A stretch of DNA of 64,000 nt from NCBI RefSeq assembly GCF_015354245.1, contig NZ_JADKYZ010000007.1, positions 292,912-356,911 of the forward strand, given 5' to 3'. The DNA is from Diaphorobacter caeni. GTDB lineage: Bacteria > Pseudomonadota > Gammaproteobacteria > Burkholderiales > Burkholderiaceae_C. Under the pieces are notes generated by a model, which was given only the letters and a program-made list of their open reading frames with translations, had not been told where the DNA came from and did not search any database. Every line of letters begins with the position of its first letter. The first letter of the stretch is position 1. The translations under genes were made by a program, and so were the position numbers. Shown here piece after piece: positions 27,269 to 37,594 of this stretch.

Positions 27269-27565
27269 TTACTTGACGTGCTTGCCGATCAGGCCTGCCA
27301 TCTCGAACATCGAGACTTGGGGCTTGCCGAAGACTTCCTTGAGCTTGGCGTCGGCGTTGATCATGCGCTTGTTGGCAGCATCTTGCAGGTTGTGGGCCTT
27401 GATGTATGTCCACAGCTTGCTGATGATCTCCGTACGGGGCAGCGGGGCCGAGCCGACGACTGCAGCCAGAGCGGGGCTGGGAGTCAGGGGCTTCATGAAT
27501 GCCGCGTTGGGTGTGCGCTTCTTTGCGGGTGCTGCCTTGTCGGTGGACTTGGATGCAGTTGCCAT
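27269..27565 (-). CDS. SWIB/MDM2 domain protein
   Basis: 98 residues. After a Lys/Ala/Pro-rich N-terminal tail, the SWIB fold is seen in PSPALAAVVGSAPLPRTEII, SKLWTYIKAHNLQDAANKRM and INADAKLKEVFGKPQVSMFE. SWIB domains are best known from eukaryotic chromatin remodellers; stand-alone bacterial versions occur in Chlamydia (fused to topoisomerase or free) and in many betaproteobacteria. The basic tail hints at nucleic acid binding (inference). It is a single gene with its own terminator. Confidence 0.88.
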   Translation of the reverse strand: MATASKSTDKAAPAKKRTPNAAFMKPLTPSPALAAVVGSAPLPRTEIISKLWTYIKAHNLQDAANKRMINADAKLKEVFGKPQVSMFEMAGLIGKHVK

Positions 27566-28329
27566 GTTGGATATCCCTTGTTCGAGAAATAGTGAAAAGA
27601 CTCACCAGCGAACACCTGCGGCTCCACTGGCTGAGGGTGATGCTAATGGGAAAAAAACGGGTTTCCAAGGCGGGGAAACGATTTTTTGCCTTCATTTGTT
27701 TCCGCCGGTTTTGATAGTCGGATACTTTTCTCTGCTTGCCTCCTCCATTGAGACGAGGAAGGAGGGGCATTGGAACGCTGGCAATGACGCTGCGGGGCCC
27801 GTGGAGGCGTCCATGCAGGAGTGTGCAATTCTCTGAACGTATCACTGGCAGATCGAGTTGCAAGCTGCTGATTTATAGGCAATTATGCGTTTTCATGCTG
27901 CACCGTGCCATCGAGTGCGTCAGTGGCGGGCTGGGTGGGCCTCCTCTTTTGTGCCCGCCTTGTGACAGAGGAAGCTGGGGCGGCGAATTCGGGGGCGTCA
28001 CTCTGTGCGCGGGACCTGATGAATGCCTCTAATTAACCATTAGTTACAAACGTGTTTGGCGTACGGCGACAACAGTGAGGGCTCACGAGAGAGCAGTGGG
28101 GCCATTTGACTCGGGATTTCCCTTTGATGGATGCGTGCGAGGTCGGCAGCGAGGGCGGAGGCGAAGGCGATGCCAAGCGCCCATTTCCGAAGGCTTGATG
28201 CAAGTTCAGACAGGCATGCTTGCTGCGGCACGCGAGCCGAACAGGCAGGGTTTCATGGCAAAGTGACGCGTGAAGGAACAGCGGCTGATTGCGCTGAAAA
28301 ATCAACCCATCACCAAGGAAGACAAGACT
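27566..28329. other. Gene-free stretch between SWIB and RraA genes
   Basis: About 760 bp of lower coding density. A hairpin at 27651-27687 (GGTTTCC / GGGAAAC arms, with A and T tracts outside) may be a terminator. Open frames here (for example 27736-28032) have arginine-rich or random composition and no ribosome site, and I see no gene. Confidence 0.5.
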
Positions 28330-28836
28330 ATGACATCCACCCCAGTCCAGACGATCAGCACCTGCGATCTGTGTGACGCCCACCTCAAGGACGACACCGG
28401 CGCGTTCCGCGTGCTGCCTCCCGTGTTTCAGGACTTCGGTGGCAAGGCATCCTTCGCGGGGCCCATTGCCACGGTCAAGTGCTTCGAGGACAACTCGGGC
28501 GTGAAGGCGGCGGTCGAGACACCGGGCAACGGCCGCGTGCTGGTGGTGGACGGCGGCGGCTCGGTGCGCCGCGCGCTGGTCGGCGGCAATGTGGCCGCTG
28601 CCGCCGCGAAGAACGGCTGGGCGGGCATCGTGGTCTATGGCGCGGTGCGCGACATCGCGGAACTGCGCGAGACGCCCATCGGCATCCGCGCGCTCGCGCT
28701 CATTCCGCTGCCGACCGAAAAGCGCGGAGAAGGTCAATCCGATGTGACGGTTTTGATTTCCGGGGTCTGGGTGCACCCGGGCGAATGGCTTTATGCCGAT
28801 GCGGACGGAATCGTGATTGGCGCAAAGCAACTCTGA
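28330..28836 (+). CDS. RraA-like 4-hydroxy-4-methyl-2-oxoglutarate aldolase family protein
   Basis: 168 residues. The RraA/HMG-aldolase fold shows TCDLCDAHLKDDTGAFRVLP, ATVKCFEDNSGVKAA, VVDGGGSVRRALVGGNVAAA and the metal/substrate motif GIVVYGAVRDIAELRE. It may cleave 4-hydroxy-4-methyl-2-oxoglutarate or decarboxylate oxaloacetate; some relatives instead inhibit RNase E. The start ATG at 28330 has AAGGAAG upstream; the frame stays open upstream to 28270 but without a good site. It converges on the DMT permease gene. Confidence 0.87.
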   Translation: MTSTPVQTISTCDLCDAHLKDDTGAFRVLPPVFQDFGGKASFAGPIATVKCFEDNSGVKAAVETPGNGRVLVVDGGGSVRRALVGGNVAAAAAKNGWAGIVVYGAVRDIAELRETPIGIRALALIPLPTEKRGEGQSDVTVLISGVWVHPGEWLYADADGIVIGAKQL

Positions 28837-28858
28837 TTCGTGGACCTGGTCCGAGGAG

Positions 28859-29788
28859 TCAGTGGTGCGACGCCACTGTTCCGTTTCGGGATGGCAATGT
28901 GGCCAGCACCACGCTGGCCAGCGCGATGCCGAAAGCGATCAGTTGCAGTTGGGTGAAATGTTCGCCCAGCACCAGCACGCCGAAAAGCGCAGCACTCACC
29001 GGCAGCAACACCGTGAAGACCCCGCCCTGTGCGGCGGGCACTACCTTGAGCCCGGTCATCCACAGCCATACCGTCCACACGCAGGCGGCGAGGGCATAGA
29101 ACAGCAGCAGCAGCCAGATCTTGCCCGGCACGGCGGTGAAGTCAAAATGCCACGCGAAATAAAGGCCGAACGGCGTCGCCAGTGCGAATCCCCATAAATT
29201 GATCAGCGAGGTGATGCGCTTGGGGCCGAGCGCGCCCGTGAGTTTTTTGCCGATCACTGAATAGGCGGCCTCGCAGATCGAGGCGGCCACCAGCAGGGTG
29301 TAGCCGAGCCATTCCAGACTCTGCTTGCCTGAGGCGGCGGCGTCCAGCTCGGGATGTGCGGGCTTGGCGAAGGAAAACAGCGCAATGCCGAGCACCGCGC
29401 ACGCCACAGCGACCCAGGTGCGGGCGGCGATGTGCTCGCGCAGAAACAGCCAGCTCATCACCGCCACGCATGCGGGGATGGAGGCCATGATCACACCGGC
29501 CGAGGTGGCGCTGGTCAGGCTCACGCCCGAAATCATGCAGATGGTGAACAGGAAATTGCCGAAGAATGACTGCAGAAACAGCAATCCGCGTGTCTGCCGG
29601 GTCATCGGTGGCTCGTCGGCGCCTCGACGCAGCCAATGCGGCATGGCCAGCACGCCGATCCCGAAGCGCATCCAGGCCAGCAGAAAGATGGGGAAGGTCG
29701 CTGCCAGAGGCTTGGACAGGGCCACATAACTGCCGACGAGCACCATGCTCAAGGCCAGACACGAGTAGGCGACGGGGCGGCTGATCAT
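28859..29788 (-). CDS. DMT/EamA family transporter
   Basis: 309 residues with ten hydrophobic segments in two EamA repeats: LSMVLVGSYVALSKPLAATF, GVSLTSATSAGVIMASIPAC, then AACVWTVWLWMTGLKVVPAA and GVLVLGEHFTQLQLIAFGIA. It is a probable inner-membrane exporter of amino acids or other metabolites; the substrate is unknown. It is a single gene, divergent from the aceA control region. Confidence 0.87.
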   Translation of the reverse strand: MISRPVAYSCLALSMVLVGSYVALSKPLAATFPIFLLAWMRFGIGVLAMPHWLRRGADEPPMTRQTRGLLFLQSFFGNFLFTICMISGVSLTSATSAGVIMASIPACVAVMSWLFLREHIAARTWVAVACAVLGIALFSFAKPAHPELDAAASGKQSLEWLGYTLLVAASICEAAYSVIGKKLTGALGPKRITSLINLWGFALATPFGLYFAWHFDFTAVPGKIWLLLLFYALAACVWTVWLWMTGLKVVPAAQGGVFTVLLPVSAALFGVLVLGEHFTQLQLIAFGIALASVVLATLPSRNGTVASHH

Positions 29789-30046
29789 GGTGGTTCAGGT
29801 GCTCGGGAGAAAGAAGGGGATGGGTGCGCGGCGAAGGGCCTGCGCATCATGCCTCAAGCCGCGGGGCGGATTTGGCCTCGGAATGGGGCTTCAGATCGCT
29901 CATGTTTTTCGCAGTGTGAAGTGTTGTTTTCATAATATGGGAATCAAAAATGCTGCGCTGCCGCATTTTTTCTCAATACAAGAAATGTGATTTTGCATTC
30001 AGAAATTGTGTTTGCAAGCTATTGATTTTAAACATAAAAAAATATC

Positions 30047-30088
30047 TCTTATATAAGACATAAGATTGGATTCAACTCTTATACAAGA
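30047..30088 (+). promoter_or_regulatory. Two phased palindromes in the aceA control region
   Basis: A perfect 12-bp palindrome TCTTATATAAGA at 30047-30058 is repeated as TCTTATACAAGA (one mismatch) at 30077-30088, exactly 30 bp apart, about three helical turns. Both are flanked by similar bases (C before, CA or CT then TAA after). They lie 90-130 bp upstream of aceA in a strongly AT-rich region (29930-30110) and look like tandem operator sites for a dimeric regulator. Confidence 0.6.
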
Positions 30089-30177
30089 CTTAAAGTTATC
30101 TCCAACGGCAAAGCAAATTTCCCACGCAGCGATGCCACCGATTTAGCAAACCCTTCTTTCCTTTCAGGAGAATTTTC

Positions 30178-31506
<1,329 letters not shown>

Positions 31507-31594
31507 TCTCTGAAGGGTTGATGTCGCACCGCAAGGGTGGCCCGCAAGGGCGCGGAGCGGCATCGGCCGGACAGTGAGGTTCCAGGGAGAAAAG

Positions 31595-31623
31595 AAAGCC
31601 CACGGCCAACCGCCGTGGGCTTT
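31595..31623 (+). terminator. aceA terminator
   Basis: A perfect 12-bp stem AAAGCCCACGGC with a 5-nt loop, followed by a T-rich tract, 88 bp after the aceA stop. Confidence 0.88.
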
Positions 31624-32034
31624 TCTGTTTTTTGTTTTTTCACGCCACCTTCGGCGGCGATGGTGGGGCGTTTTGGGACGTCGATATGGGGCGGTTGATC
31701 GTGGGGCTCGCGTGCTTCGGGGCTCGCTGTTGGATGGATTGCGGGCCAACGGAGTGGTGAGCTGGTTTTCGGGAGCTTTCAACGAAAAAGGCGCCCGGAA
31801 TCGCTTCCGGGCGCCTTGGCTGGATGGGGCGTGGCGCGTTCACCATTGTTGCGCCAGAAACTCACGTAATCGTGACGGTGATCTTGCCGTCGCTCCATCG
31901 CAGGCGGGTTGTCTGGTGGCGCTCTTGGGTGGGGGAACAGATGATCTGGTTGCATTCGTGCGTTTGCCGATGGCCGGGGTGGATGTCACGCCCGGGCCTT
32001 CAGAAATGCGCCGTCCTTCTGTCGGATTGCGATC
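31624..32034. other. Gene-free stretch after aceA
   Basis: About 410 bp with no credible gene. It holds the minus-strand hairpin at 31788-31817. No other structure was seen. Confidence 0.5.
31788..31817 (-). terminator. Minus-strand terminator hairpin
   Basis: A perfect 13-bp stem AAGGCGCCCGGAA with a TCGC loop (GCGA on the minus strand) ending in five T on the minus strand. It lies about 220 bp past the YXWGXW lipoprotein gene. Confidence 0.75.
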
Positions 32035-32403
32035 TCAACGGCGCCAGCCGCCGCGATGCGAATACCAGCCGCCGCGCGGACCTCGGTCCCAGCGCTGGGG
32101 TTGCCAGTGATAGCCGGGGCGGCCGCGTTCATAGCGACCGGGCACCCAGTTGTGGCGTCCGCCGGACCAGTTCCAGAATCCGCCGATCCATACGGCTCCT
32201 GCATAGGGGGCGACTGGAATCGTCTCCACATAGGGTGTGGGTGGCGCGATGGGCGCATACACCGGTGCGTAGGCCTGTGTGTCCGGAATGTTGCTGTACG
32301 GGTCGCTGTAGTAGGGCTGGCCGACGGGCGTGACGATGCAGCCGGTCAATGTGACGGCAGAGAGTGCGGCACCGGCAAGCCAGAGGCGGCGGGATGGAAA
32401 CAT
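32035..32403 (-). CDS. YXWGXW repeat-containing lipoprotein
   Basis: 122 residues. The N-terminus LWLAGAALSAVTLTGCIV is a lipoprotein signal. A Pro/Tyr-rich part is followed by aromatic repeats: GAVWIGGFWNWSGGRHNWVP, GRYERGRPGYHWQPQRW. This matches the YXWGXW-repeat protein group of betaproteobacterial envelopes. The function is unknown; the C-terminus is very Arg/Gly/Trp-rich. Confidence 0.85.
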   Translation of the reverse strand: MFPSRRLWLAGAALSAVTLTGCIVTPVGQPYYSDPYSNIPDTQAYAPVYAPIAPPTPYVETIPVAPYAGAVWIGGFWNWSGGRHNWVPGRYERGRPGYHWQPQRWDRGPRGGWYSHRGGWRR

Positions 32404-32862
32404 TGCGAGATCCTCTCAAGCTCCCGATCGAGACAGGGAGCAGTGTTGATTCAACGACGGAGGGCGGGCAACGGTTGTCAGTCGGGGCTTGCTTTGCGAA
32501 GCTTTACGTTGAAGTTACAGATGTTGAAGCGGTTCAATGCGTTGCTTTTGTTGCGGGATTGGAGCTTGCGCGGGACTGCTCTGTGCACTCCGCGCTAAAA
32601 TGGCGGGCATTGCCTCTTCGGAGGTGGAATTTTCGGGGCCTTCCTGATGGGATGGCCCTCTTTGACGGGCAGAAAGGCACCTTTGGTTATGACACCGCGA
32701 ACGCAGAGCTCCATGGGGATCACCCCGCTTGCCTGAAGGTGCATGACCGCGCACCTTCGTGTGCAGGTCTGTTTGTCGACAATCCGGTTTTTCAAGTTTG
32801 CGCGGCCAGTCCGCGCATTTGTTTTTCAGCGTCGCGACCCACTCGCGAGAATGCACAACAAC
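32404..32862 (+). promoter_or_regulatory. thrS upstream region
   Basis: 459 bp without a credible gene. It must hold the promoter of the thrS-infC-rpmI-rplT operon. A small perfect hairpin (AAGGTGC / GCACCTT, 32736-32757) is visible but I cannot assign it as an operator or attenuator. Confidence 0.4.
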
Positions 32863-34782
32863 ATGGTTCAAATCACTCTTCCAGATGGTTCCCAGCGTCA
32901 GTACCCCGGTCCGGTGACCGTGGCTGAGGTGGCGCAGTCGATCGGCTCGGGTCTGGCCAAGGCCGCGCTCGGCGGCAAGGTGGATGGCAAGGCGGTGGAT
33001 ACCAGCTTCACCATCGACAAGGATGCGGCGCTCTCGATCATCACGGCCAAGGATGCCGATGGCCTCGATCTGATCCGTCACTCCACGGCGCACTTGCTGG
33101 CCTATGCCGTCAAGGAGCTGTTTCCCGATGCGCAGGTCACCATCGGTCCAGTGATCGAAAACGGTTTCTACTACGACTTCAGCTACAAGCGTCCTTTCAC
33201 GCCAGAAGACCTGACCGCCATCGAAAAGAAGATGACCGAGCTCGCCAACAAGGACGAGCAGGTCACCCGCCGCGTGCTTCCGCGCGACGAGGCCGTGGCG
33301 TACTTCAAGAGCCTGGGTGAGGACTACAAGGCGGAGATCATCGCCAGCATTCCCACGAATGAAGACGTGAGCCTGTACCGCGAAGGCAACTTCGAGGATC
33401 TGTGCCGCGGCCCGCACGTGCCGAGCACCGGCAAGCTCAAGTTCTTCAAGCTCATGAAGGTGGCCGGTGCCTACTGGCGCGGCGACCATCGCAACGAGAT
33501 GCTGCAGCGCATTTACGGCACGGCATGGACGACCAAGGACGATCTGGCTTCCTACCTGCACATGCTGGAAGAGGCGGAAAAGCGCGACCACCGCAAGCTG
33601 GGTCGCGAGCTCGACCTGTTCCACATCGACGAACACTCGCCGGGCATGGTGTTCTGGCACCCCAAGGGCTGGACGGTCTGGCAGCAGGTCGAGCAGTACA
33701 TGCGCAAGGTGTATGTCGACAACGGCTATCAGGAAGTCAAGGCGCCGCAGCTGCTGGACAAGTCCCTTTGGGAAAAAACAGGTCACTGGGACAAGTACCG
33801 CGAAAACATGTTCACGACCGAGTCGGAAAAGCGGGACTTCGCGCTCAAGCCGATGAACTGCCCCGGCCACATCCTGATCTTCAATCAGGGCATCAAGAGC
33901 TACCGCGATCTGCCGCTGCGCTACGGCGAGTTCGGCAACTGCCACCGCAACGAACCCACCGGCAGTCTGCACGGCATCATGCGCGTGCGCGGCTTCACGC
34001 AGGACGATGGTCACATCTTCTGCATGCCCGACCAGATCCAGAATGAAGTGACGGCCTTCACCGCACTGCTGCAAAAGGTCTACAAGGACTTTGGTTTCAC
34101 CAACATCCTGTACCGTCTGTCGACACGCCCGGAAAAGCGCATCGGCACCGAAGAAAGCTGGGACAAGGCCGAAAAGGCGCTGGCCGACGGTCTGCGCGCT
34201 TCGGGCTGCGAGTTCGAATACCTGCCGGGCGAAGGGGCCTTTTACGGTCCCAAGATCGAGTACACGTTGAAGGACGCGCTGGGCCGTGAGTGGCAATGCG
34301 GCACGATCCAGGTCGATCCGAACCTGCCGGAGCGTCTGGATGCCGAGTTCGTGGGTGAGGACGGCAACCGCCACCGCCCCATCATGCTGCACCGTGCCAT
34401 CGTGGGCAGTCTTGAGCGTTTCATCGGCATTTTGATCGAGCAACACGCGGGCGCGCTGCCTGTCTGGCTGGCCCCGGTGCAGGTCGCCGTGCTCAATATT
34501 ACCGACTCTCAGGGCGACTATTGTCGTGAAATTGCCGCAAAGCTCCAAAAAGCATTGCCGAATCAAGACCTTAGGGTGGTGACTGATCTGCGCAACGAGA
34601 AGATTACGTATAAAATACGTGAACACGCCATGCAGAAGCTGCCTTACATCCTTGTCGCGGGCGACAAGGAGAAGGCGGCTGGAGCTGTGGCAGTCCGCGC
34701 CCGAGGTAACAAAGACCTCGGTGTGATGTCGGTTGACGCGTTTGTTGACCTGATTGCACAGGACATCGCCTCCAAGGTCTGA
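32863..34782 (+). CDS. thrS: Threonyl-tRNA synthetase
   Basis: 639 residues, the usual ThrRS length. The TGS domain ([16 protein letters not shown]) is followed by the editing domain with the [16 protein letters not shown] motif and the class II catalytic core. The core includes the zinc-binding Cys/His residues in [12 protein letters not shown] and [20 protein letters not shown], and the anticodon-binding domain. ATG at 32863 was chosen; an in-frame ATG four codons upstream (32851) is possible. It is the first gene of the translation operon, 81 bp before infC. Confidence 0.97.
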   Translation: MVQITLPDGSQRQYPGPVTVAEVAQSIGSGLAKAALGGKVDGKAVDTSFTIDKDAALSIITAKDADGLDLIRHSTAHLLAYAVKELFPDAQVTIGPVIENGFYYDFSYKRPFTPEDLTAIEKKMTELANKDEQVTRRVLPRDEAVAYFKSLGEDYKAEIIASIPTNEDVSLYREGNFEDLCRGPHVPSTGKLKFFKLMKVAGAYWRGDHRNEMLQRIYGTAWTTKDDLASYLHMLEEAEKRDHRKLGRELDLFHIDEHSPGMVFWHPKGWTVWQQVEQYMRKVYVDNGYQEVKAPQLLDKSLWEKTGHWDKYRENMFTTESEKRDFALKPMNCPGHILIFNQGIKSYRDLPLRYGEFGNCHRNEPTGSLHGIMRVRGFTQDDGHIFCMPDQIQNEVTAFTALLQKVYKDFGFTNILYRLSTRPEKRIGTEESWDKAEKALADGLRASGCEFEYLPGEGAFYGPKIEYTLKDALGREWQCGTIQVDPNLPERLDAEFVGEDGNRHRPIMLHRAIVGSLERFIGILIEQHAGALPVWLAPVQVAVLNITDSQGDYCREIAAKLQKALPNQDLRVVTDLRNEKITYKIREHAMQKLPYILVAGDKEKAAGAVAVRARGNKDLGVMSVDAFVDLIAQDIASKV

Positions 34783-34863
34783 TTTTTCTCTTGAAAACGC
34801 TTTGGTGCGCACTATGTGCATCTGTGCCACGTTGTTGTGGCGTTTTATTTGAAGGTGAGAACC

Positions 34864-35466
34864 ATCGCTACCGAATTTCGTGATCGTCGTCAGCGCGAGG
34901 AGCGCAAGCACCGCCTGAACCGTGAAATCACAGCGCCAGAAGTACGTCTGTCTGGTCCTGACAATGAACCCATTGGCATCGTGTCGATCCAGCAGGCCTT
35001 GGCCATGGCTGGTGACATGGACGTTGACCTGGTGGAAATCGCCGCCACGGCCAACCCGCCGGTCTGCCGCCTGATGGACTACGGCAAGTTCAAGTACCAG
35101 GAACAGAAGAAGGCTGCTGAAGCGAAGGCCAAGCAGACGGTCATCGAGATCAAGGAAGTAAAATTCCGCCCCGGTACCGATGACGGTGACTACAACATCA
35201 AGCTGCGCAACATCCGCCGATTCCTGGCGGATGGTGACAAGGTGAAGGTCACGCTGCGATTCCGCGGTCGTGAAATCACCCACCAGGACCTCGGTCTGGC
35301 GCTGCTGAACCGTCTGCGCGACGAGCTGGCGGACAGCATCCTCGTAGAGCAGTTCCCCAAGCTGGAAGGCCGTCAGATGATCATGATGATCGCTCCGGCC
35401 CGCAAGAAACCAGCTGCGGGCGGCAAGGCCGAAAGCGGCGCTCCGGCGACGGGGCAGGCTGCCTGA
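34864..35466 (+). CDS. infC: Translation initiation factor IF-3, probable ATC start
   Basis: About 200 residues. N- and C-domains are typical: [58 protein letters not shown] and [18 protein letters not shown]. The reading frame has no ATG at a suitable site: the only upstream one (34816) precedes the ribosome site. AAGGTGAG at 34852-34859 is ideally placed for the ATC at 34864 (product start [20 protein letters not shown]). IF-3 genes classically use AUU or AUC so that IF-3 represses its own synthesis. In-frame TTG (34849) and GTG (34855) overlap the ribosome site and are less likely. Confidence 0.93.
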   Translation: MATEFRDRRQREERKHRLNREITAPEVRLSGPDNEPIGIVSIQQALAMAGDMDVDLVEIAATANPPVCRLMDYGKFKYQEQKKAAEAKAKQTVIEIKEVKFRPGTDDGDYNIKLRNIRRFLADGDKVKVTLRFRGREITHQDLGLALLNRLRDELADSILVEQFPKLEGRQMIMMIAPARKKPAAGGKAESGAPATGQAA

Positions 35467-35494
35467 GTGCGGTGATGCAAGCAATTTGCGGGTG

Positions 35495-35514
35495 AGCTTC
35501 GGGCAACCGGAGCT
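35495..35514 (+). other. Hairpin with GNRA tetraloop between infC and rpmI
   Basis: AGCTTCGG pairs with CCGGAGCT (one G-T pair) around a GCAA tetraloop. There is no T tract, so it is not a classical terminator. In this intergenic region it may belong to the r-protein leader that L20 binds, or be a processing site. Confidence 0.35.
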
Positions 35515-35649
35515 TGTCGGCAATAGATGGTGCGCGAGCACTGTCGCCGGGTGGACCACGGTCCGCCCGTTCAAGAAGTGTCTCGGGGCCTACAAGGTTG
35601 CGCAATGGTGCGCAAACGCCTCACGAGCACAACGAACAGGAGCATTCAC

Positions 35650-35853
35650 ATGCCCAAAATGAAGACCAAGAGCAGCGCGAAGAAGCGTTTTCGCGTTCGT
35701 CCAGGTGGTACCGTCAAGCGCGGTCAAGCCTTCAAGCGTCACATCTTGACCAAGAAGACCACCAAGAACAAGCGTCACCTGCGTGGTGCGGTTGCTGTGC
35801 ACGAGACCAACATGGGCTCGATCGCGCAAATGCTGCCCGGCATGGGCCTTTAA
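35650..35853 (+). CDS. rpmI: 50S ribosomal protein L35
   Basis: 67 residues, full length for bL35: [39 protein letters not shown] and the ending AQMLPGM. It lies in the usual place between infC (183 bp upstream) and rplT (26 bp downstream). A longer in-frame extension upstream was rejected because the ATG at 35650 has an AACAGGAG site and matches the family N-terminus. Confidence 0.97.
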   Translation: MPKMKTKSSAKKRFRVRPGGTVKRGQAFKRHILTKKTTKNKRHLRGAVAVHETNMGSIAQMLPGMGL

Positions 35854-35879
35854 TTCACTGACGAACTAGGAGAAAACAC

Positions 35880-36242
35880 ATGCCTCGCGTCAAACGTGGT
35901 GTAACGGCTCGCGCCCGCCATAAGAAAGTTCTCGCCCTCTCCAAGGGCTTCCGCGGCCGTCGCGGTAACGTCTTCCGCGTCGCCAAGCAGGCGGTGATGA
36001 AGGCTGGGCAATATGCCTACCGTGACCGTCGTACCAAGAAGCGCGTGTTCCGCCAGCTGTGGATCGCCCGTATCAACGCCGCTGCACGCGAACTGGGTCT
36101 GACATACAGCCAATTCGCCAACGGCCTGAAGAAGGCTTCCATCGAAATCGACCGCAAGATGCTGGCCGATATCGCGGTGCACGACAAGGCTGCCTTCGGC
36201 AGCATCGTGGAACAAGTCAAGGCCAAGCTGGCTGCTGCTTGA
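35880..36242 (+). CDS. rplT: 50S ribosomal protein L20
   Basis: 120 residues, full length for bL20: [40 protein letters not shown] and [21 protein letters not shown]20 is an early 50S assembly protein and, in enterobacteria, the repressor of its own operon. A good AGGAG site precedes the ATG. Confidence 0.98.
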   Translation: MPRVKRGVTARARHKKVLALSKGFRGRRGNVFRVAKQAVMKAGQYAYRDRRTKKRVFRQLWIARINAAARELGLTYSQFANGLKKASIEIDRKMLADIAVHDKAAFGSIVEQVKAKLAAA

Positions 36243-36298
36243 TTTCCGCGATGGGCGACGGCTGCTTTCGGGCAGCGGTTGCCTCCCGCACAGACAGC

Positions 36299-36330
36299 AA
36301 GGGCTAGGGCTTGAAAAGGCACTAGCCCTT
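36299..36330 (+). terminator. Hairpin between rplT and pheS (terminator or attenuator)
   Basis: AAGGGCTAG pairs with CTAGCCCTT around a 14-nt loop and is followed by GTTTATTTTG. It probably ends most transcripts after rplT; read-through would feed pheST. Confidence 0.65.
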
Positions 36331-36439
36331 GTTTATTTTGAAAATCGAAAAGCGCTCAGTGTGCTGACCCTTGCGTCACTCGCTCCTCGTCGAATGGAGT
36401 GCTCATGGGTCAGAACACTAGGTGATAAAAGAAGTCGAT

Positions 36440-37492
36440 ATGAACGAGTTGGATTCTCTGGTCGAAAGCGCGCAGCAACTGTTCGCGCAGGCACAAACCC
36501 CCAATGATCTGGAAAACGCCAAGGCGCAGTTTCTGGGCAAGTCGGGCAAGGTGACTGAGCTCATGAAGGGCATGGCGCAGCTTTCCGTGGAGGAGAAAAA
36601 GTCCCGTGGCGCGGCCATCAACCTGGCCAAGCAGGCCATCGAAGCCGCCTTGACCACACGCCGTCAGGCGCTGGCCGATGCCGAGCTGGAGGCGCATCTG
36701 AAGGCAGAGGTGCTGGACGTGACGCTGCCGGGCCGTCGCTGTGGCACGGGCGGGCTGCATCCCGTGTCGGTCACCATGGAGCGCATCGAAGGCATCTTCG
36801 GCTCGATGGGCTTTGATGTGGCCGAAGGCCCCGAGATCGAATCCGACTGGTTCAACTTCACCGCGCTCAACACGCCGGAAGACCATCCCGCGCGTTCCAT
36901 GCACGACACCTTCTACGTCGAAGGCGGCACGGCCCACGCGCCCAACCTGCTGCGTACGCACACCAGCCCGATGCAGGTGCGCCATGCCGTGCAGCACGTC
37001 AAGAAATACCGTGGCCTGATCGACGCCGGTCAGACCATGCCCGAGATCCGCGTGATCGCGCCGGGCCGCACCTACCGCGTGGACTCCGATGCCACCCACT
37101 CGCCCATGTTCCACCAGTGCGAAGGCCTGTGGATCGGCGAGAACGTGAGCTTCAAGGATCTGAAGGTGGTGTTCACCGATTTCTGCAAGACCTTCTTCGA
37201 GCAGGATGATCTGGTGCTGCGGTTCCGACCCAGCTTCTTCCCGTTCACCGAGCCCAGCGCCGAGATCGACATCCAGTTCCAGCACGGCCCGCTCGCAGGC
37301 CGCTGGCTCGAAGTGTCGGGCGCAGGCCAGGTGCACCCGAACGTCGTGCGCAACATGGGCCTCGATCCTGAGAAGTACATTGGCTTCGCCTTCGGCATGG
37401 GGCCGGACCGCTTGACCATGCTGCGTTACGGCGTGAACGATCTGCGTCTGTTCTTCGACGGCGACATCCGTTTCCTGTCGCAGTTCCAGTAA
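36440..37492 (+). CDS. pheS: Phenylalanyl-tRNA synthetase alpha subunit
   Basis: 350 residues. An N-terminal coiled coil leads to the class II core: [60 protein letters not shown] and [23 protein letters not shown] at 36440 was chosen; an in-frame GTG at 36422 would add six residues. It forms the alpha2-beta2 enzyme with PheT, encoded 102 bp downstream. Confidence 0.97.
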   Translation: MNELDSLVESAQQLFAQAQTPNDLENAKAQFLGKSGKVTELMKGMAQLSVEEKKSRGAAINLAKQAIEAALTTRRQALADAELEAHLKAEVLDVTLPGRRCGTGGLHPVSVTMERIEGIFGSMGFDVAEGPEIESDWFNFTALNTPEDHPARSMHDTFYVEGGTAHAPNLLRTHTSPMQVRHAVQHVKKYRGLIDAGQTMPEIRVIAPGRTYRVDSDATHSPMFHQCEGLWIGENVSFKDLKVVFTDFCKTFFEQDDLVLRFRPSFFPFTEPSAEIDIQFQHGPLAGRWLEVSGAGQVHPNVVRNMGLDPEKYIGFAFGMGPDRLTMLRYGVNDLRLFFDGDIRFLSQFQ

Positions 37493-37594
37493 TCGGGAGC
37501 CCGCAGGCAAGCGATTGCCGTGAGGTCCTCAAGGCCTGTTCAAAGCAACAAACACAAAGTGTGCAGGCCGATCAACGCCAAAGAGATTTGAAAA

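Noticed and set aside
27736..28032. 98-codon frame between SWIB and RraA genes
   Set aside because: Arg/Cys-rich random composition, no ribosome site, no homology.
32736..32757. AAGGTGC/GCACCTT hairpin as a thrS operator
   Set aside because: A 7-bp stem in high-GC DNA is easily met by chance and no anticodon-like loop was seen.
32515..35574. 1019-codon minus-strand frame
   Set aside because: Antisense to thrS and infC; composition is the mirror of those genes and no domain is recognisable.
36250..36307. Small frame before pheS as a PheM-type leader peptide
   Set aside because: It contains a single Phe and no Phe run, so translation-coupled attenuation by Phe-tRNA is not supported, although its stop lies in the hairpin.
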